Below, in pieces: positions 1 to 8,744 of a stretch of 64,000 bases of DNA. Below the pieces are notes generated by a model. It was not told the origin of the DNA. It saw nothing but the letters and a program-made list of their open reading frames with translations, and did not search any database. The first letter of the stretch is position 1. Each line of letters begins with the position of its first letter. A program made the position numbers and the translations under genes. The stretch comes from Dehalogenimonas sp. 4OHTPN (GTDB lineage: Bacteria; Chloroflexota; Dehalococcoidia; Dehalococcoidales; Dehalococcoidaceae): assembly GCF_040448695.1 (NCBI RefSeq), contig NZ_CP159307.1:1178001-1242000 (forward strand), read 5' to 3'.

Positions 1-252
1 AATGCATTTCTGAGCCCATGCCACTGGATCGTCGAGTACATCAGCAAATGGGGAGGCCGCTGCTTCAGGCCAATCAACAGGAGCTCCGTCGTAAACTTCC
101 ATGGCGATTCTGGGTCGGTAAGGCATGGCACCTTCGAAGGTATAAAAAGGGAAGCAGGTCTCACCCCCGACGGTAATGGTATTGTCACTCCCGCCCAACG
201 AGACAGAGCGAATGCTGCCAGTGTAGTTGAACTTTGGGATTTCGATGACCAT
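1..252 (-). CDS. acsD: Corrinoid/iron-sulfur protein small subunit (ACS/CODH delta subunit), N-terminal part
   Basis: Only the first 84 codons are in the window; the gene runs off the left edge. The start ATG at 252 has a GAGGT ribosome site 5 nt upstream. The translation begins MVIEIPKFNYTGSIRSV and continues with a conserved GGETCFPFYTFEG stretch, RIAMEVYD, and DPVAWAQKC near the edge, which I recognise as the N-terminus of the small subunit of the corrinoid/iron-sulfur protein. That protein carries the methyl group from methyltetrahydrofolate to acetyl-CoA synthase. It follows folD on the same strand after a 189-nt gap, so it belongs to the C1 cluster. The family call is by recognition; the catalytic barrel is not visible. 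Confidence 0.8.
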   Translation of the reverse strand, partial: MVIEIPKFNYTGSIRSVSLGGSDNTITVGGETCFPFYTFEGAMPYRPRIAMEVYDGAPVDWPEAAASPFADVLDDPVAWAQKCI

Positions 253-441
253 GTTACCTCGCTTGTAATCCAGTATATATTTTCGGAGTCTTAAGGGTTG
301 CCCCGGATAGAGAACCAAAGTGTTATGAGATTCCGGTACCAGCTTAAACAGAGTACGAACTCACAGGCGGTAAACACCAGTTCTCAAATACAATTCGAAG
401 CCGAGGCCGCCTGATCTGCAATCCCAAATTAAGCCGCGCTG
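253..441. other. Intergenic gap between folD and acsD
   Basis: No gene is seen in these 189 nt. On the minus strand a TATACT hexamer (272-277) lies 19 nt before the acsD start, but no good -35 sits at the right distance, so a local acsD promoter is possible and not demonstrated. No convincing terminator hairpin follows folD. Confidence 0.4.
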
Positions 442-1329
442 CTACGAAATTCCGTGCGCGAGTTTGGCAGCCTTTACCGTGTTGGCCATCAGCATAACGA
501 TAGTCATCGGGCCGACACCGCCCGGAACCGGGGTAATGGCACCTGCTACAGCCTTAACATTATCAAAATCGACATCGCCGCACAAGATACGCTTCCCTTC
601 AGCTGTTTTGCCAATTTCGTTGGTGCCGACATCGATCACCACGGCACCCGGTTTAACCATATCGGCGGTAATGAAGCGAGGTTTGCCGATGGCGGCGATG
701 AGGATGTCAGCCCGGCGGGTGTGGGCGGCTATATTGCGGGTGGCCGAGTGACAGATGGTCACAGTAGCATTAGCTCCTTGTGCCTTTTGCATCAGGATAT
801 TAGCCACAGGCTTGCCAACAATGTTTGAGCGGCCGACGATGACCACCTCGGAGCCGGATGTCTTGATACCGCTGCGTAACAGTAATTGCTGGATGCCAGC
901 TGGAGTGCAGGACAGGAAGCCGGGCTGCCCGATAACCATGCGGCCGACGCTAATAGGATGAAAACCATCGACGTCCTTTTCCGGACTTATGCCAACCAGC
1001 ACCTTGCTCTCATCAATATGTTTAGGTAGGGGCACCTGGACTAGAATACCGCTGATGCGGTGGTCTCGATTCAAAGTATCAACTAACGCCAGCAGTTCGG
1101 ACTCCGAGGTCGACTCCGGCAACGGATGGTTTGATGAAAATATTCCGAGCGCCTGGCATGCCTTGACCTTCGAATTGACGTATGATTGAGACGCTGGGTC
1201 TTCGCCTACGATGATAGTAGCTAGTCCCGGTACAATTCCATATCGCTCCTTCAACCCGGCGACCTCTGTTTTCAGTTCTTCACGGATTTGACCGGCGATC
1301 TCTACGCCGCTGATAATCCTGGCCGTCAT
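442..1329 (-). CDS. folD: Bifunctional methylenetetrahydrofolate dehydrogenase / methenyltetrahydrofolate cyclohydrolase
   Basis: Cytoplasmic C1 enzyme interconverting 10-formyl-, methenyl- and methylene-tetrahydrofolate with NAD(P). The 295 residues are the usual FolD length. Visible marks are YVNSKVKACQALGI near residue 50 (the Lys of the cyclohydrolase site), PLPKHIDE then KDVDGFHP near 100-125, the dinucleotide-binding GRSNIVGKPVA near 165, and the C-terminal PVPGGVGPMT signature. It lies directly downstream of cooC with a 4-nt start/stop overlap (1326-1329), so it is co-transcribed with fhs, the activator gene and cooC. Together with fhs it supplies the folate branch of the Wood-Ljungdahl route and C1 units for biosynthesis. 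No missing residues noticed. Confidence 0.96.
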   Translation of the reverse strand: MTARIISGVEIAGQIREELKTEVAGLKERYGIVPGLATIIVGEDPASQSYVNSKVKACQALGIFSSNHPLPESTSESELLALVDTLNRDHRISGILVQVPLPKHIDESKVLVGISPEKDVDGFHPISVGRMVIGQPGFLSCTPAGIQQLLLRSGIKTSGSEVVIVGRSNIVGKPVANILMQKAQGANATVTICHSATRNIAAHTRRADILIAAIGKPRFITADMVKPGAVVIDVGTNEIGKTAEGKRILCGDVDFDNVKAVAGAITPVPGGVGPMTIVMLMANTVKAAKLAHGIS

Positions 1330-2105
1330 ATCTCAACCTCGTTAAAACGAATCGAACCAATCTTGTCCATCAGAACGGAGACAGCCTCGACCGCAAGAGA
1401 ATCCCCAGGCATTTCTAACAAGGATCGGCGGTGCCAATCGAACTCTATGACTAAGCGGTCCTCCGGAATGGTGGCGTCAATACCGATGCCAAGCCGGTCG
1501 AGTTCGGCTGCCACCAGCGGATCGACCTCGGCCGGACACTGGTTCAAAACCACCCATTTTCGCCTGACGTTAAGTTTGAGTTCGCCGACCAGACCGACGA
1601 TAGTGCCGACGGTGCGAACCCCTTTAACCGAATGGTTGGACATGATAATTAAATCGTCAACACTCTCGGTCGTGCCACGGCTTAAGTGTTCCAGCCCTGC
1701 CTCATTGTCCATAACCAAGTGACGGTAATTAGGCAGCAGGCGGTCTATAAAGCTCTTCAGTACGTGATTGGGAAAGCAGTAACAGCCGGCGCCCTCGCCT
1801 CGACCCATTGTAACCAGATCGACATCGCGGCTCTCAACGATGGTTTCATTGAGTCTGATGTTTAGAGAAGCCTCTTTAGACAGCCCGGGTGGTATCAACA
1901 GCTTGTTCTCGTTGAAACCGGCAAGTACCTGGCCAACCGTTTTCCCGACGTCTAAACCGAGCCCCAATCCCAGGTTGGCTGCTGGGTCGGCATCTACCGC
2001 CAGCACTGGAGCACCTCCGTGCCGCAACAGGTGACGGATAATTAGGCAGGCAACCGAGGTTTTACCCGTGCCGCCCTTGCCCGCCATGGCAATCGAGACC
2101 GTCAT
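1326..2105 (-). CDS. cooC: CooC-type nickel-insertion P-loop ATPase (CODH/ACS accessory)
   Basis: 259-residue MinD/SIMIBI-class ATPase. The deviant Walker A motif GKGGTGKTS is at residues 9-17, followed by VDADPAANLG at about 37-46. A Cys-x-Cys pair (C108, C110, in AGCYCFP) matches the CxC metal site of CooC, which matures the nickel centres of carbon monoxide dehydrogenase or acetyl-CoA synthase. MDNEAGLEHLSRGT in the middle is also typical of the family. The start overlaps the stop of the upstream activator gene by 4 nt and the gene overlaps folD by 4 nt, implying translational coupling. The preferred client here is probably acetyl-CoA synthase, but no catalytic subunit is in the window, so this is inference from context. 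Confidence 0.9.
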   Translation of the reverse strand: MTVSIAMAGKGGTGKTSVACLIIRHLLRHGGAPVLAVDADPAANLGLGLGLDVGKTVGQVLAGFNENKLLIPPGLSKEASLNIRLNETIVESRDVDLVTMGRGEGAGCYCFPNHVLKSFIDRLLPNYRHLVMDNEAGLEHLSRGTTESVDDLIIMSNHSVKGVRTVGTIVGLVGELKLNVRRKWVVLNQCPAEVDPLVAAELDRLGIGIDATIPEDRLVIEFDWHRRSLLEMPGDSLAVEAVSVLMDKIGSIRFNEVEI

Positions 2106-4030
2106 CTAGTCACCTCACCCGCAGACGTTTCCACCCGCTGAGCCACGCTGGGGAAGAGCCGCATGTCGGTGTGGGGCAGGAACATCGAGGCGGTGTAGTT
2201 TTCCATGAAATCTGCATTCTCGGAAAGTTCGATGTTGGTCACCAGTCGAGCGACACGCTTGCCGGCCTCGATGAGTTCTGTCGAAAATGATGACAGCCTT
2301 GTGCCTAAAAGTGAGCCGTTACCGACGAAGATAAATTTGTCACGGTCAATATCCGGCATAAGGCCGACGGTTACCGCGTCTTCGACATTTAAGTGACTGC
2401 CGAAAGTACCGGCGACGATAACCTTATCCAACCTATCGAATGAAAGACCAACGCTCCTCAGGAGCGTCAGGTATCCGGCATACATTGCCGCTTTTGCCCG
2501 AATTAGATTGTCGATATCGATTTCGGTCAGGACAATATCCCGATTGATACCGGTTTCCTTAGCGGGCGTTAACAGGTACTCCAAGCCATCGCTACCGATA
2601 CGGACCCTGTCGGATGAGCCTGTAGAGAATTTCCCTTTTTGGTTGATGATACCGTTTAAAAGCAATCCGGCGACGACACTGATGAGTCCGGCCCCGCAGA
2701 TCCCGCGCGGTTTTTCGCCGCCGACTGTGGTAACCTCATGATGTCCGGTGGCAAGATCGAGCCGGTAACCCTCTATTGCGCCGCCTGTCGCCAGCATCCC
2801 GTGACGAATGCCGCCACCTTCGAAAGCCGGACCGGCGGAGCAGGCTGCGGACACCATCCATTCCTCATTGCCGACCACAGTCTCACCATTGGTACCGATG
2901 TCGATGTAAAGCACCGTTTCCGAGCGCTGAAAGATGCCGGTGCCGACGAGTCCCGAGACAATATCGCCCCCGACATAACTGGCAACCGAGGGGATGATGT
3001 TGATGGGAGTAGCCTTACTGACATCGAGACCGATATCTCCGGCGCGAAGTACGGGCAGCGCTGCCGCGGTGGGCACGTAGGGCGACAACCGGAGATGTGT
3101 CGGGTCGAGACCGAGCAAAAGTTGGACCATAGTGGTATTACCGGCGACCATGATATGGGCGATGTGTGACTGAGCGATACCGGCATGCCGGGACATATCA
3201 CCGATGAGTTTGTTCAGAGTAGAAACCACGGCTTGCTGCAGGGTGTCCAGGCCGTCGGGTTTGCTGGCGTAAGCAATGCGGCTGACGACGTCGTCTCCGT
3301 AGGAGCGCTGGGCGTTGTATTCTACACCTTGGGCCAGCACTCTTCCTTCGGTCAGGTCAAGGAGTTCGCCGCGAACGCCGGTAGTGCCAATATCGAACGC
3401 CAGCCCGAACAGAGCGTTTCGGGTATCGCCCGGCATGACATCTGTCAGGCGCAGGCCGCCAGGTTCTTTTGAAAAGCTCAGAGTGATCTTCCATTCGCCA
3501 TCTCGAAGCGATGACGCCAGTATCTTCAACAGACCGATATCCAGTTTGGGTTTTTCGATGCCGTGCTGTTCCAGGGCACGCTCTAGGCGGGTCAGGTCGC
3601 TGGAGTTGTCCTGAATGGTAGGCGGCGGCAACTCCAGGTATAGTTTAAATACCGGAGGGGCAAAGCGCCAGCCGGTAGCCGACATCATTTCTTCGCGGGT
3701 TACCAGCGAGCGCAGATGACCGACCGAGGCGGGAGCACGGGCTTCGAAAACGATTGAAACGACGAGGTCGCTCATTACCCGGCAGCGGCAAGCCAGACGG
3801 ACGCCCCTGGCGATTTCTTCGTTGCATAGTTGGGCGGCAGGCGGAGTTTCGATCTCGCCTTGTTCAATCACCACCTTGCAGGTACCGCAGACGCCGTCTC
3901 CGCCGCAGGAGGCGGAGATGCCGACACCGGCGCGGCGGGCTACATCCAGCAGGTTATCGCCGTGGTCGGCAGCTACAGTAATGCCGTCCGGCTCGAACCT
4001 GACCTGATGCGTGTTTTCAGCGCTCATCAT
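2102..4030 (-). CDS. acsV: Reductive activator of corrinoid proteins (RACo-like; 2Fe-2S ferredoxin plus ASKHA ATPase, DUF4445)
   Basis: About 642 residues from the ATG at 4030 (a second ATG is at 4027), 8 nt after the fhs stop; an open frame continues upstream inside fhs but has no family match. The N-terminal ~90 residues hold a plant-type 2Fe-2S ferredoxin with C42-x5-C48-x2-C51 and a fourth Cys near 81. The remainder is an ASKHA-type ATPase with FDIGTTGVRGELLDL, VAGNTTMV, YIDIGTNGE and VAGTFGSHL motifs. Family members use ATP to re-reduce inactive Co(II) corrinoid proteins such as the acsCD corrinoid/iron-sulfur protein, and the acsD fragment nearby makes that the likely partner. Methyltransferase or dehalogenation corrinoid proteins are alternative clients. 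No strong Shine-Dalgarno is visible; translation is probably coupled to fhs. Confidence 0.85.
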   Translation of the reverse strand: MMSAENTHQVRFEPDGITVAADHGDNLLDVARRAGVGISASCGGDGVCGTCKVVIEQGEIETPPAAQLCNEEIARGVRLACRCRVMSDLVVSIVFEARAPASVGHLRSLVTREEMMSATGWRFAPPVFKLYLELPPPTIQDNSSDLTRLERALEQHGIEKPKLDIGLLKILASSLRDGEWKITLSFSKEPGGLRLTDVMPGDTRNALFGLAFDIGTTGVRGELLDLTEGRVLAQGVEYNAQRSYGDDVVSRIAYASKPDGLDTLQQAVVSTLNKLIGDMSRHAGIAQSHIAHIMVAGNTTMVQLLLGLDPTHLRLSPYVPTAAALPVLRAGDIGLDVSKATPINIIPSVASYVGGDIVSGLVGTGIFQRSETVLYIDIGTNGETVVGNEEWMVSAACSAGPAFEGGGIRHGMLATGGAIEGYRLDLATGHHEVTTVGGEKPRGICGAGLISVVAGLLLNGIINQKGKFSTGSSDRVRIGSDGLEYLLTPAKETGINRDIVLTEIDIDNLIRAKAAMYAGYLTLLRSVGLSFDRLDKVIVAGTFGSHLNVEDAVTVGLMPDIDRDKFIFVGNGSLLGTRLSSFSTELIEAGKRVARLVTNIELSENADFMENYTASMFLPHTDMRLFPSVAQRVETSAGEVTR

Positions 4031-4038
4031 CAAACCAA

Positions 4039-5799
4039 CTAAAACAATCCCTTGACCTTGCCGGTTTCGACATCCACATCGATACGGCGGAAGGCCGGAT
4101 CGGAAGAGGTGCCGGGCATCAGCTTGATGTCTCCGGCCACGGGTACGATGAACCCGGCTCCGTTGTAAACCAGGATGTCGCGGATGGGCAGTATCCAGCC
4201 TGAAGGCCGCCCCTTGAGACCGGGGTCGTGGGACAGGCTGAGGTGAGTCTTGACCATGCAAGTGGCGAATCGCTGCATTGACGGGTCGGCCTCGATGACT
4301 TCAGCCCTGGCTTTGGCCTCGGGCGTATAGCTGACGCCATCGGCGCCGTACACTTCGTGAGCGATCTTTTCGATACGCGCTCTAACAGGCAGGGAGTCTT
4401 CGTAGAGCAATTTGAAATCGGAAAGCTCTTCACAGGCATCGATGACGGCGTCAGCTAGTTCCAGAGATCCTTCTCCACCTTTAAGCCAGTGCTGGGACAC
4501 CGCCGCTCTAGCCCCCGCGGTCTCGGCAGCGCGCCGCACGATAGCGATTTCCTCAGGTGAGTCGGTATGGAAGTGGTTGACGCAGACCACCGGATTTATG
4601 CCGGATTTCTTGACGGTCTCAATGTGAGCCAATAAATTAACAATACCTTTTTCAACTAACGCCGGATTGGGCTCTGTATAAGCCGCATCCAGCGGTTTAC
4701 CCGGGACTACCTTTGGACCGCCGCCGTGCATCTTGAGCGCCCGCACCGTTGCGACAATGACAGCGCAATTGGGTTTCAAGCCGCTCACCCGGCACTTGAT
4801 GTTCCAGAATTTCTCGAAGCCTATATCGGCGCCAAAGCCGCTCTCGGTGACGTGGTAGTCCGAAAGCTTTAACGCTACCTGGTCGGCAACGATAGAGGAC
4901 TGCCCAACGGCGATGTTAGCAAATGGCCCGGCATGGACCATTACCGGTTGACCCTCCATAGTCTGAAGCAGGTTCGGGTTACTTGCCCTTACCAGCCATG
5001 CGGTCATGGCACCATCAACTTCGAGGTCCCTGGTTGTTACCGGTTTCCCCTGGCGATCATATGCCACAACAATACGTCCGATGCGCTCTCGCAGGTCGCG
5101 TAGACTTGTAAACACGGCCAATATGGCCATAACTTCGGAAGATACCGAAATGGCGAAACCTGAGCGCATCATGAATCCGTCGGTCTTGCCGCCCAGACCG
5201 ATGATGGTGTCCCGCAGAGATTGGGCACAGAAGTCTATCACCCAGCGCATCGTGACGTTGGTAGGATCAATATTCAACCGATGAAGTCCTCTTTTAGCAA
5301 GAAACTCATCGGTATTAATTGCTTCGTGCTGCAACCTAGCGGTGACGGCTACCATAGCCAGATTATGCGCATTGGTCACCGCATCAATGTCTCCAGTCAG
5401 TCCCAGAGAAAAGGGCGTCAGCGGGATGCACTGTGACAGGCCGCCACCGGCGGCTGAACCCTTGATGTTAAACGTAGGACCGCCTGAAGGCTGGCGGATA
5501 GCACCAGAGACTCGGCCTTTCCTCTTAGCTAAGCCCTGAACCAAGCCCATCGTCGTCGTGCTCTTACCTTCGCCAAGAGGCGTCGGCGTGATGGCGGTGA
5601 CATCGATATATTTGCCGTTGGGCCTGTCTTTAAGCCGCTCCAGCACCGCTGCATAGTCCACCTTACCGAGATGATGGCCGTAGGGCAGAAGTTCCGCGTC
5701 CAAAATACCCCAGTCGGCGGCCAACCGGGATACCGATTTCATCGTTCTCTCGGCTTCCTCAGCGATCCGCCAGTCGGCAAGCTTGGTCGGGTCAAGCAT
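4039..5799 (-). CDS. fhs: Formate-tetrahydrofolate ligase
   Basis: ATP-dependent ligation of formate to tetrahydrofolate, giving 10-formyl-THF, the entry step of the folate C1 branch. The 586 residues are slightly longer than the usual ~555. The P-loop [11 protein letters not shown] is at about 73-83; [42 protein letters not shown] and the C-terminal [11 protein letters not shown] are all family signatures. The start ATG is preceded by AGGAAGAG at good spacing. It is first in the C1 operon (fhs, activator, cooC, folD, then acsD), with two candidate promoters in the divergent region shared with the ATP synthase operon. Sure of function. Confidence 0.97.
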   Translation of the reverse strand: MLDPTKLADWRIAEEAERTMKSVSRLAADWGILDAELLPYGHHLGKVDYAAVLERLKDRPNGKYIDVTAITPTPLGEGKSTTTMGLVQGLAKRKGRVSGAIRQPSGGPTFNIKGSAAGGGLSQCIPLTPFSLGLTGDIDAVTNAHNLAMVAVTARLQHEAINTDEFLAKRGLHRLNIDPTNVTMRWVIDFCAQSLRDTIIGLGGKTDGFMMRSGFAISVSSEVMAILAVFTSLRDLRERIGRIVVAYDRQGKPVTTRDLEVDGAMTAWLVRASNPNLLQTMEGQPVMVHAGPFANIAVGQSSIVADQVALKLSDYHVTESGFGADIGFEKFWNIKCRVSGLKPNCAVIVATVRALKMHGGGPKVVPGKPLDAAYTEPNPALVEKGIVNLLAHIETVKKSGINPVVCVNHFHTDSPEEIAIVRRAAETAGARAAVSQHWLKGGEGSLELADAVIDACEELSDFKLLYEDSLPVRARIEKIAHEVYGADGVSYTPEAKARAEVIEADPSMQRFATCMVKTHLSLSHDPGLKGRPSGWILPIRDILVYNGAGFIVPVAGDIKLMPGTSSDPAFRRIDVDVETGKVKGLF

Positions 5800-5885
5800 A
5801 ATTATCTCTTCCTGTCGCCTCGACTTCTAAGAATTGGAAATAAACCGCCAGCATGACCGGAAGGGTCGATATCGAAGGGCAATCA

Positions 5886-5914
5886 AGTATAATTTGGCCC
5901 TCCCGGTGAGTCAA
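5886..5914 (-). promoter_or_regulatory. Candidate sigma-70 promoter for the fhs operon (proximal)
   Basis: Read on the minus strand: TTGACT (5914-5909), 17-bp spacer, TATACT (5891-5886). Both hexamers are near consensus with optimal spacing, leaving a leader of about 80 nt before the fhs start. Confidence 0.65.
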
Positions 5915-5925
5915 GAAATAAGGGT

Positions 5926-5957
5926 ATTATAACACACTAGTACTTATGTTCTGTCAA
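5926..5957 (-). promoter_or_regulatory. Candidate extended -10 promoter for the fhs operon (distal)
   Basis: Minus strand: TTGACA (5957-5952), a long 20-bp spacer, and TATAAT (5931-5926) preceded by TGT, giving the extended -10 form TGnTATAAT. The spacer is unusually long, so the extended -10 may carry the activity. A second promoter lies about 40 nt closer to fhs. Confidence 0.5.
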
Positions 5958-6045
5958 TAGAGTGTTGTCGTTTTGCCTTGACATAATATATTATTTACCA
6001 CCGAACAAAGCGACAATAATGGACATAATTCGGGGGTATTAGGAC

Positions 6046-6074
6046 TTGACCCATAAAAAGACTTCTGCTATGCT
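6046..6074 (+). promoter_or_regulatory. Promoter of the ATP synthase operon
   Basis: TTGACC (6046-6051), 17-bp spacer, TATGCT (6069-6074). The expected transcript start lies about 16 nt before the first gene at 6098. It is divergent from the fhs promoters. Confidence 0.7.
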
Positions 6075-6097
6075 TTGGCAGGTTTTTTGAGGCAGGG

Positions 6098-6307
6098 ATG
6101 AACCGATGGCAAACCGGCCTGCAGTTCATCGGCATCGGCTGGTACATCAGCCTGACTATCCTGGGGGGAATCCTCCTGGGAAAGTGGCTTGACGCCAAGT
6201 TCGGGACCGAACCTCTGCTCCTGATCTTAGGTCTTTTTCTAGGCCTCTTCATAGCGTTTTACGGCGCCTACCGGATGATGCCGAGGCCGTCCGATAAGAC
6301 CAAATAG
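6098..6307 (+). CDS. AtpZ/AtpI-like small membrane protein of the ATP synthase operon
   Basis: 69 residues with two hydrophobic segments (about 7-27 and 37-57). The first carries the GIGWYISLTILGGILLGKWLD pattern typical of AtpZ/AtpI-family proteins, with a positively charged tail. Family members assist c-ring assembly or have been proposed as Mg2+/Ca2+ channels; the exact role here is inferred from position as the first gene before atpB. A GAGG ribosome site precedes the ATG. The gap to atpB is 17 nt. Too divergent for me to choose between atpI and atpZ. Confidence 0.75.
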   Translation: MNRWQTGLQFIGIGWYISLTILGGILLGKWLDAKFGTEPLLLILGLFLGLFIAFYGAYRMMPRPSDKTK

Positions 6308-6324
6308 AATAAGGAAAACCGATA

Positions 6325-7347
6325 GTGCTTGCAGCAGAGCCAAAAAAGAAGATAATCGGCTTATCCAAACCGGTCTTCATCGCTTTTATCCTCGTAGTGC
6401 TGGCGCTGTCTATCGTTAGCATGCTGGCCGGCGCAATCGGCCGGGCTATTATCGGCGACGTCGGACTGCCGGACTGGATCATCGTCGACCAACCGCACCC
6501 GGAACTACCTGCCGAAGCAATCGCTCATGTCGGCAACATCCCGATTACCAACACTATGCTCACCGCATGGATCAGCATCGCCGTGCTTGGCACCTTCTTC
6601 TTCCTGGCCACCCGTAAGATGAAGCTCATTCCAAACCGGCTGCAGGCGATGGCCGAGTCTATAATCAACTACCTCTATGGCTTCTGCACCGACATCGCCG
6701 GCGAAAAGCACGGCCGGAAATTCTTCCCGCTGATGGCCACCATCTTCCTGTTCGTCATCACCAACGCCTGGATGAACCTCATTCCGGGCTACGGCTCAAT
6801 CCTCATCGACTCCGAACACGGGATGGTCCACCTGCTCCGCGGCGCCAACACTGACATCAACTTCCCGCTGGTGCTGGCGGTGGTTTCCTTCGTCATGGTG
6901 GAGTACTGGGGCCTCAAGGCTCTGGGAGTTTTCCACTACCTGGGCAAGTTCTTCAACTTCAAGAAATTCTTTCGCGGCTGGAAAGAACTGTTCACTGGCA
7001 AGCCCAAGGCCGGCATCACCGATATCTTCATGGGGGCCATCGACATCTTTATAGGTCTCATCGAGCTGATGTCCGAGTTCATCCGCCTGCTCTCCTTTAC
7101 CTTCCGTCTTTTCGGCAACATGACCGGCGGCGAAATCCTGCTCATCTCCATGCTCTTCCTGGCGCCGTTCATCGTGGCCATCCCGTTCTACATCCTGGAA
7201 ATCTTCGTCGGCTACATCCAGGCGCTCATCTTCGCCGGCCTGACCCTGGTCTTCGCCTTTATGGCGGTGACGCCGCATGCGGCCGAGGATGAATCTCACG
7301 CCTCGACCACTCACCCCGAGGCGCTGGTCGAAGGCGCCCATCATTAA
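6325..7347 (+). CDS. atpB: ATP synthase Fo subunit a
   Basis: 340-residue integral membrane stator subunit that forms the proton half-channels against the c-ring. It begins with GTG; AAGGA lies upstream. It has about six hydrophobic segments. The conserved C-terminal block reads LLSFTFRLFGNMTGGE, where Arg261 corresponds to the essential Arg210 of E. coli AtpB, and it is followed by the Q/E-rich GYIQALIFAGLT helix. A 200-235 insert rich in Lys and Phe (HYLGKFFNFKKFF) enlarges the protein over the usual ~250-270 residues. Second gene of the atp operon, 53 nt before atpE. Confidence 0.95.
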   Translation: MLAAEPKKKIIGLSKPVFIAFILVVLALSIVSMLAGAIGRAIIGDVGLPDWIIVDQPHPELPAEAIAHVGNIPITNTMLTAWISIAVLGTFFFLATRKMKLIPNRLQAMAESIINYLYGFCTDIAGEKHGRKFFPLMATIFLFVITNAWMNLIPGYGSILIDSEHGMVHLLRGANTDINFPLVLAVVSFVMVEYWGLKALGVFHYLGKFFNFKKFFRGWKELFTGKPKAGITDIFMGAIDIFIGLIELMSEFIRLLSFTFRLFGNMTGGEILLISMLFLAPFIVAIPFYILEIFVGYIQALIFAGLTLVFAFMAVTPHAAEDESHASTTHPEALVEGAHH

Positions 7348-7399
7348 CTACGTTCAAGCGTACAAACGATAAACGGAAACTCAAGAAAGGGGAATATCA

Positions 7400-7630
7400 A
7401 TGGAACCTGAGGCGGTAAAACTCCTGGCAGCTGGTCTGGCAATGGGTCTGGGCGCTATCGGCCCCGGCATCGGCCTGGGCATCCTGGGCATGGGCGCGGT
7501 CAACGCGGTCAGCCGCAATCCCGAGGCTAAGGGCACCATCTTCACCAACTTCCTGTTCGCTTTGGCCCTGACCGAAGCCGTGGCCATCTATGCCCTGGTC
7601 GTGGCTATCATCCTGATCTTCGTCGCCTAG
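7400..7630 (+). CDS. atpE: ATP synthase Fo subunit c
   Basis: 76-residue hairpin of two membrane helices that forms the rotor ring. The polar loop is SRNPEA (residues 38-43). The ion-carrying carboxylate is Glu59 in ALTEAVAIY. The residues after Glu59 are Ala-Val, without the Ser/Thr that Na+-type rings usually place there, so proton coupling is the more likely reading (inference). Glycines in GPGIGLGILGMG pack the helices. A strong AAAGGGG ribosome site precedes the ATG, as expected for a subunit needed in many copies. Confidence 0.96.
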   Translation: MEPEAVKLLAAGLAMGLGAIGPGIGLGILGMGAVNAVSRNPEAKGTIFTNFLFALALTEAVAIYALVVAIILIFVA

Positions 7631-7653
7631 CGCTACCAAGGAGGATTGGACCC

Positions 7654-8154
7654 ATGGGAGAACTAGGCATTAATCTGCCTTCTTTTATTGCGCAGCTGGT
7701 GAACTTCGGCATCCTGTTCCTGCTGCTTTCGGTGCTGGCCTACAAGCCCATCCTAAAAATGATGGATGAGCGCAGCCGCCGCATCAAGGAGAGCCTGGAG
7801 CAGGCCGAAGTCATGAAGGCGCAGGCGGAGAAGGCCCAAGAAGAATTCAAACGGCAGATCGCCGAGGCCTCCAAGCAGGGGCAACTGGTCATCGAGCGCG
7901 CCGCCAAGACCGGCGACGAGATCCGCGAGAAGGCCAAGGTGGAAGCCCAGGCTGAAGCCGAGGCGCTGCTGCAGCGGGCCAAGGCCGACATCCGGCGCGA
8001 GCGCGACGAGGTCATCGACGAACTGCGCAAGGAGTTTGCCGACCTGACCATCCTGGCGGCGGGCAAGGTTATCGGCAAGTCGCTGGATAAGACGGCTCAC
8101 CGTGAAATGATCAACCAGGTGCTGGAAGAAAGCGCCGGGCTGAGAAAGAACTAG
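7654..8154 (+). CDS. atpF: ATP synthase Fo subunit b
   Basis: 166 residues: one N-terminal membrane helix (about 8-28, FIAQLVNFGILFLLLSVLAY) followed by a long, charged right-handed coiled coil rich in Ala, Glu, Lys and Arg. It is the peripheral stalk linking subunit a to delta/alpha. The conserved KPILKMMDERSRRI follows the membrane segment. AAGGAGG lies just before the ATG. Only one b-type gene is seen, so the stalk is presumably a homodimer. Confidence 0.95.
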   Translation: MGELGINLPSFIAQLVNFGILFLLLSVLAYKPILKMMDERSRRIKESLEQAEVMKAQAEKAQEEFKRQIAEASKQGQLVIERAAKTGDEIREKAKVEAQAEAEALLQRAKADIRRERDEVIDELRKEFADLTILAAGKVIGKSLDKTAHREMINQVLEESAGLRKN

Positions 8155-8163
8155 GGGAACGAG

Positions 8164-8709
8164 TTGGCAAAGAGCGCCTACGCCCTGGCCCTGCGGTACG
8201 GCCAGGCGGTCTTTGAGATAGCCGCGGAGCACCAGAACTTCAACACCTGGCGCGACAACCTGGAAACGCTGGTGCGCATGGTGCAGGACAAGGATGTATT
8301 GTCTTTCCTCGAAAACCCGAGGATATCCATTGCCAAGAAGCGCCAGGTGCTGGAACCCAAGCTTAAGGGCGTCAACCCGATGGCGGTCAACCTGCTCTAC
8401 CTGCTGGCCGAACGCAGCGGCCTGGGCATGATGCCGTACATCTACGCCGACTACAACCGCCGGCTGGACGACCTGCGGGGCGTGGCCCACGCTACAGTGA
8501 CGGCGGCGGTGCCGCTGTCCGACGCCGAGACAGCCGAGATCCGCGAGAAGCTGGGCAAGATGTTCGGCAAGCACATCGAAATAACCGCCAGGCTCGACCA
8601 GTCGCTTTTAGGCGGCGTCGTCGCCCGGGTGGGCGACAAGGTCATCGACGGCAGCGTATCGCGCCGCCTGCAGAACCTCAAACGAGAAATTAACCAGGCC
8701 AGGTTGTAA
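8164..8709 (+). CDS. atpH: ATP synthase F1 subunit delta
   Basis: 181-residue stalk subunit that ties the peripheral b dimer to the top of the alpha3beta3 head. It uses a TTG start preceded by AGGGG; the gap to atpF is 9 nt. Family features include the N-terminal six-helix domain beginning AKSAYALALRYGQAVFEIA, the middle NPRISIAKKRQVL, and the C-terminal DQSLLGGVVARVGDKVIDGSVSRRLQNLKREI signature. Nothing unusual seen apart from the TTG start. Confidence 0.95.
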   Translation: MAKSAYALALRYGQAVFEIAAEHQNFNTWRDNLETLVRMVQDKDVLSFLENPRISIAKKRQVLEPKLKGVNPMAVNLLYLLAERSGLGMMPYIYADYNRRLDDLRGVAHATVTAAVPLSDAETAEIREKLGKMFGKHIEITARLDQSLLGGVVARVGDKVIDGSVSRRLQNLKREINQARL

Positions 8710-8744
8710 CACCGCGGCCGGGCTCCCGGAAGGAGACATAAGTC

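Noticed and set aside
4031-4261. Longer N-terminus for the corrinoid activator overlapping fhs
   Set aside because: The translation is basic, without similarity to the ferredoxin domain, and overlaps the coding end of fhs.
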